Shown piece by piece: positions 32,986 to 35,218 of a stretch of DNA of 35,218 nt. The stretch is from Desulfuromonadales bacterium (GTDB lineage Bacteria > Desulfobacterota > Desulfuromonadia > Desulfuromonadales > BM103). Both the position numbers and the translations under genes were made by a program. The stretch covers positions 1-35,218 of the forward strand of contig JAMPXI010000012.1 in assembly GCA_023701265.1 (NCBI GenBank), written 5' to 3'. Each line of letters begins with the position of its first letter. Within the stretch, counting starts at the first letter, position 1. Under the pieces are notes generated by a model. The model did not search any database. It had not been told where the DNA came from and saw nothing but the letters and a program-made list of their open reading frames with translations.

Positions 32986-34455
32986 ATGGCAAACGCATTA
33001 GGATTGGACATCAAGCCGGTCACCGAATACCTCCCCGAAGAAGTCGAACGGGTGAAGAGCTGGATCAACAGCGACGACTACAAGGAGAAGAACTTCGCCC
33101 GCCAGGCGCTGGTCATCAACCCGGCACACGCCTGCCAGCCGCTCGGTGCCCAGCTGGTGGCCCATGGCTTTGAGGGGACGCTGCCGTTCGTGCACGGCTC
33201 CCAGGGGTGCGCCTCCTACTACCGTTCCACCCTCAACCGCCACTTCCGCGAGCCGGCGCCGGCGGTGTCCGATGCCATGACCGAGGACGGCGCGGTGTTC
33301 GGCGGGCAGGCCAACCTCCATGAAGGGCTGGAGAATGCCCATGCCCTCTACAAGCCGAAGATGATGGCGGTGTTCACCTCGTGCATGCCCGAGGTCATTG
33401 GCGACGACCTCACCGCATTTATCAAGAACGCTCGGCTAAAGGGGCATATTCCAGAGGATCTTCCGGTTCCCTATGCCAACACGCCGAGCTTCAACGGGAC
33501 CCATATCCACGGCTACGATTCGATGCTCCTGGCCATCCTGCAGACTCTCACCGAGGGAAAGAAGGTCGAAGGACGCTGCACCGGCAAGCTCAACCTGATT
33601 CCGGGGTGCGACTTCAATACCGGCGACTACCGCGAGTACCAGCGCATCCTGACGGCTTTCGGCATCCCGCACACGATCCTGGCCGACATCTCCGAAACCT
33701 TCGACGCCCCCTGCGACGGCAGCTATCACGTCTACGCCGGCGGGACGAAACTCGAAGATGCGGCCGACTCGATCAACGGCCGGGCCACCGTCACCCTCGG
33801 GCCTTATGCTACGCCGAAAAGCTTTGGCTGGATCAAGGACAATTACGCCGGCAAGCACGTGGCCCTGCCGATGCCGCTCGGGATCACCAAAACCGACGCT
33901 TTGCTGATGACGCTGAGTGAGCTGTTCGGCAAGGAGGTGCCGGCGGCGCTGAAGGCCGAGCGCGGCCGGGCGGTCGATGCCATGACCGACGCTCAGCAGT
34001 ACATGCACGACAGGAAGTTCGCCGTCTACGGCGACCCCGACTACCTGATGGGCTACGTCTCCTTCCTGCTGGAAATGGGCGCCCGGCCGTATCACGTGCT
34101 GTGCAGCCGCGGCACCAAGAAGGTGGAGAAGGAACTGCAGGCGCTGCTCGACGCCTCGCCGTACGGCAAGGGGTGCACGATCTACATGAACAAGGACCTC
34201 TGGCACCTGCGCAGCCTGCTGATGACCGATCCGGTCGACGCGGTCATCGGCGACACCCACGGCAAGTTCGCCGCGCGCGACGCCAGGGTGCCGCTGTTCC
34301 GCTTCGGTTTTCCGGTGTTCGACCGGGTCAACCTGCATCGCTACCCGCTGGTCGGTTACCAGGGGGTGATCAACATGGTCACGGCGATCTGCAACAAGTT
34401 CATCGACATCAAGGACGAGACTTGTGAGGACCGGTTCTTCGAGATGATGCGCTAG
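32986..34455 (+). CDS. nifK: Nitrogenase molybdenum-iron protein beta chain NifK
   Basis: A 489-residue NifK, shorter than the ~520 of Azotobacter because the N-terminal extension is absent. P-cluster cysteines Cys50 (INPAHACQPLG), Cys75 (HGSQGCASYYR) and Cys133 (FTSCMPEVIGDD) are present. With NifD it forms the alpha2-beta2 MoFe protein. ATG 32986 follows GAAGGAG. The stop codon is the first base block of the next palindromic element. Confidence 0.97.
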   Translation: MANALGLDIKPVTEYLPEEVERVKSWINSDDYKEKNFARQALVINPAHACQPLGAQLVAHGFEGTLPFVHGSQGCASYYRSTLNRHFREPAPAVSDAMTEDGAVFGGQANLHEGLENAHALYKPKMMAVFTSCMPEVIGDDLTAFIKNARLKGHIPEDLPVPYANTPSFNGTHIHGYDSMLLAILQTLTEGKKVEGRCTGKLNLIPGCDFNTGDYREYQRILTAFGIPHTILADISETFDAPCDGSYHVYAGGTKLEDAADSINGRATVTLGPYATPKSFGWIKDNYAGKHVALPMPLGITKTDALLMTLSELFGKEVPAALKAERGRAVDAMTDAQQYMHDRKFAVYGDPDYLMGYVSFLLEMGARPYHVLCSRGTKKVEKELQALLDASPYGKGCTIYMNKDLWHLRSLLMTDPVDAVIGDTHGKFAARDARVPLFRFGFPVFDRVNLHRYPLVGYQGVINMVTAICNKFIDIKDETCEDRFFEMMR

Positions 34456-34598
34456 ATTTTCGGCTGGGAGCGGCCCTTTTCCGCCAGTTCGGCGTCAGCC
34501 GGCGAAATCCCTTGTGCGGCGTAGCGCTGCTACGCCTCCGCGTGATTTCTTGGCTTCCTTGATCTGACGAAAAATTGCTCGCTCCCATACCGAAAATC
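34455..34598 (+). repeat. Palindromic intergenic element, copy 4 (nifK-nifX)
   Basis: The longest copy: 144 bases from GATTTTCGG (34455-34463) to CCGAAAATC (34590-34598), with further paired arms TGGGAGCG/CGCTCCCA and a central GTAGC-GCT-GCTAC (34521-34533). It fills nearly the whole gap between nifK and nifX. Confidence 0.8.
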
Positions 34599-34613
34599 AA
34601 CAGGGGTCAGCTG

Positions 34614-35051
34614 ATGATCAGAACCAGGCACTTCGAAATTGTCAGTGGCAACTTCGTGAAAGGATCGTTTATGAAAGTCGCCTTTGCCAGTACCGACAAG
34701 GTGCATATTGACGAGCATTTTGGACAGGCCGAGCAGTTTTACCTCTGGGAAGTCGGGTCGGAGGAGGCCGCTTTCTCCGGTGTCGTCCAGGTCAAGGCCG
34801 AGAGCGAAACCGGACACAGCGACGACAAAATCGAAGCGCGCGCCGCGGCCTTGGCCGACTGCGCCCTGGTCTACGTGGCCGAGATCGGCGGCCCGGCCGC
34901 CGCCCGGTTGGTGGCGAAAAAGATCCACCCGATCAAGAGCAAGGAGCAGGAACCGATTGCCGTCGTCATTGAGAAGTTGCAAGAGGTATTGAAGAACAAC
35001 CCGCCGCCATGGCTACGAAAAGCGATGTTGAAAGGCGAGAGGATCATGTAG
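34614..35051 (+). CDS. nifX: NifX-type FeMo-cofactor carrier
   Basis: A 145-residue NifX/NifB-C-terminal-domain (dinitrogenase iron-molybdenum cofactor family) protein. It carries VK-cluster or NifB-co during cofactor assembly. The core MKVAFASTDKVHIDEHFGQAEQF matches NifX; in particular the VAFAS-x-D and DEHFG-x-A motifs. I start at ATG 34614 (AGGGG upstream), giving the ~20-residue N-terminal strand usual in NifX; ATG 34671 with AAAGGA upstream is an alternative. An even earlier in-frame ATG (34575) lies inside the palindromic element. Its position right after nifK, without nifE/nifN between, differs from the common nifHDKENX order. Confidence 0.9.
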   Translation: MIRTRHFEIVSGNFVKGSFMKVAFASTDKVHIDEHFGQAEQFYLWEVGSEEAAFSGVVQVKAESETGHSDDKIEARAAALADCALVYVAEIGGPAAARLVAKKIHPIKSKEQEPIAVVIEKLQEVLKNNPPPWLRKAMLKGERIM

Positions 35052-35094
35052 GGGCGCATTGCATGCGCCCTGGGCGGACGCAGTCCGCCCCTAC
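35048..35094 (+). repeat. Compact palindromic repeat with two inner hairpins
   Basis: Outer arms GTAGGGGCG (35048-35056) and CGCCCCTAC (35086-35094) enclose two hairpins, GGGCGCA/TGCGCCC and GGGCGGAC/GTCCGCCC. It overlaps the nifX stop codon. This type of GTAGGGGCG...CGCCCCTAC unit is dispersed in many bacterial genomes, and is unrelated to the larger elements above. Confidence 0.7.
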
Positions 35095-35126
35095 GAAAAC
35101 AATTATAGAAAAATGGGAGACAAGCC

Positions 35127-35218
35127 ATGCCGTTTATAACCGGACTGACCAAGGGGAAGACCGAGTGGACCCCAACCTTCATCGACAGCATCGACCCGGA
35201 AAAATGCATCGGCTGCGG
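35127..35218 (+). CDS. Nif-associated ferredoxin (4Fe-4S, ferredoxin III type), partial
   Basis: The first 30 codons are present; the gene runs off the window. The start MPFITGLTKGKTEW and the first cluster motif (DPEKCIGCG) match ferredoxin III proteins found in nif clusters, which are thought to supply electrons to nitrogenase or cofactor assembly. GGGAGA lies nine bases before ATG 35127. It continues the nifHDKX transcript. Confidence 0.85.
   Translation, partial: MPFITGLTKGKTEWTPTFIDSIDPEKCIGC

Overview
The window looks like a chromosomal segment of a GC-rich, diazotrophic, anaerobic deltaproteobacterium of the Geobacter/Desulfuromonas type. This is inferred from the mix of genes: nifHDK with nifX, draT-draG, glnK-amtB behind sigma-54 promoters, a GEMM-like riboswitch, a probable selenoprotein, many exported redox proteins and a NarX/NarL-type regulator pair. 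No rRNA, intact tRNA, CRISPR array or recognisable transposase was found.

Layout. (1) 1-1750: tail of an upstream gene, an exported isochorismatase-fold protein, and a thioredoxin-fold gene with an in-frame TGA that I read as selenocysteine, with a SECIS-like hairpin just downstream. (2) 1800-4310: an AT-rich gene for an exported seven-blade FG-GAP propeller, preceded by a degenerate GEMM-type riboswitch plus terminator and bracketed by two decayed tRNA-Pro-like remnants. (3) 4330-5680: a TraB/PrgY-family membrane protein between two minus-strand terminators. (4) 6040-12250: nitrogen-control block on the plus strand: a soluble NtrB-like kinase, glnK-amtB-outer-membrane barrel, then draT, draG and two small unknown genes. 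(5) 12295-25501: minus-strand redox block: a sensor kinase/response regulator pair, then a five-gene probable operon of two multicopper oxidase-like proteins, a di-haem peroxidase-like protein and two very large exported proteins with DUF4214 domains. (6) 25638-29861: a 4Fe-4S protein, an AT-rich RluA-type pseudouridine synthase, a lipoprotein, a 3-methyladenine DNA glycosylase and a DUF309 protein. (7) 30033-35218: nifH-nifD-nifK-nifX and the start of a nif-type ferredoxin.

The nitrogen genes form a coherent circuit. GlnK and AmtB sense and import ammonium; DraT and DraG would switch NifH (modifiable Arg103) off and on; NifD and NifK carry all expected cluster ligands. Both sigma-54 transcripts (glnK and nifH) have intrinsic terminators inside their 5' leaders. 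The glnK leader has three mutually exclusive pairings and a hexaloop hairpin, as expected for antitermination by an ANTAR-type RNA-binding regulator.

Most unusual items: the UxxC thioredoxin-like selenoprotein, the glnK and nifH leader attenuators, a family of 110-145-bp palindromic intergenic elements (four copies, three inside the nif operon), the degenerate GEMM riboswitch, and the multicopper oxidase/MauG-like/DUF4214 operon.
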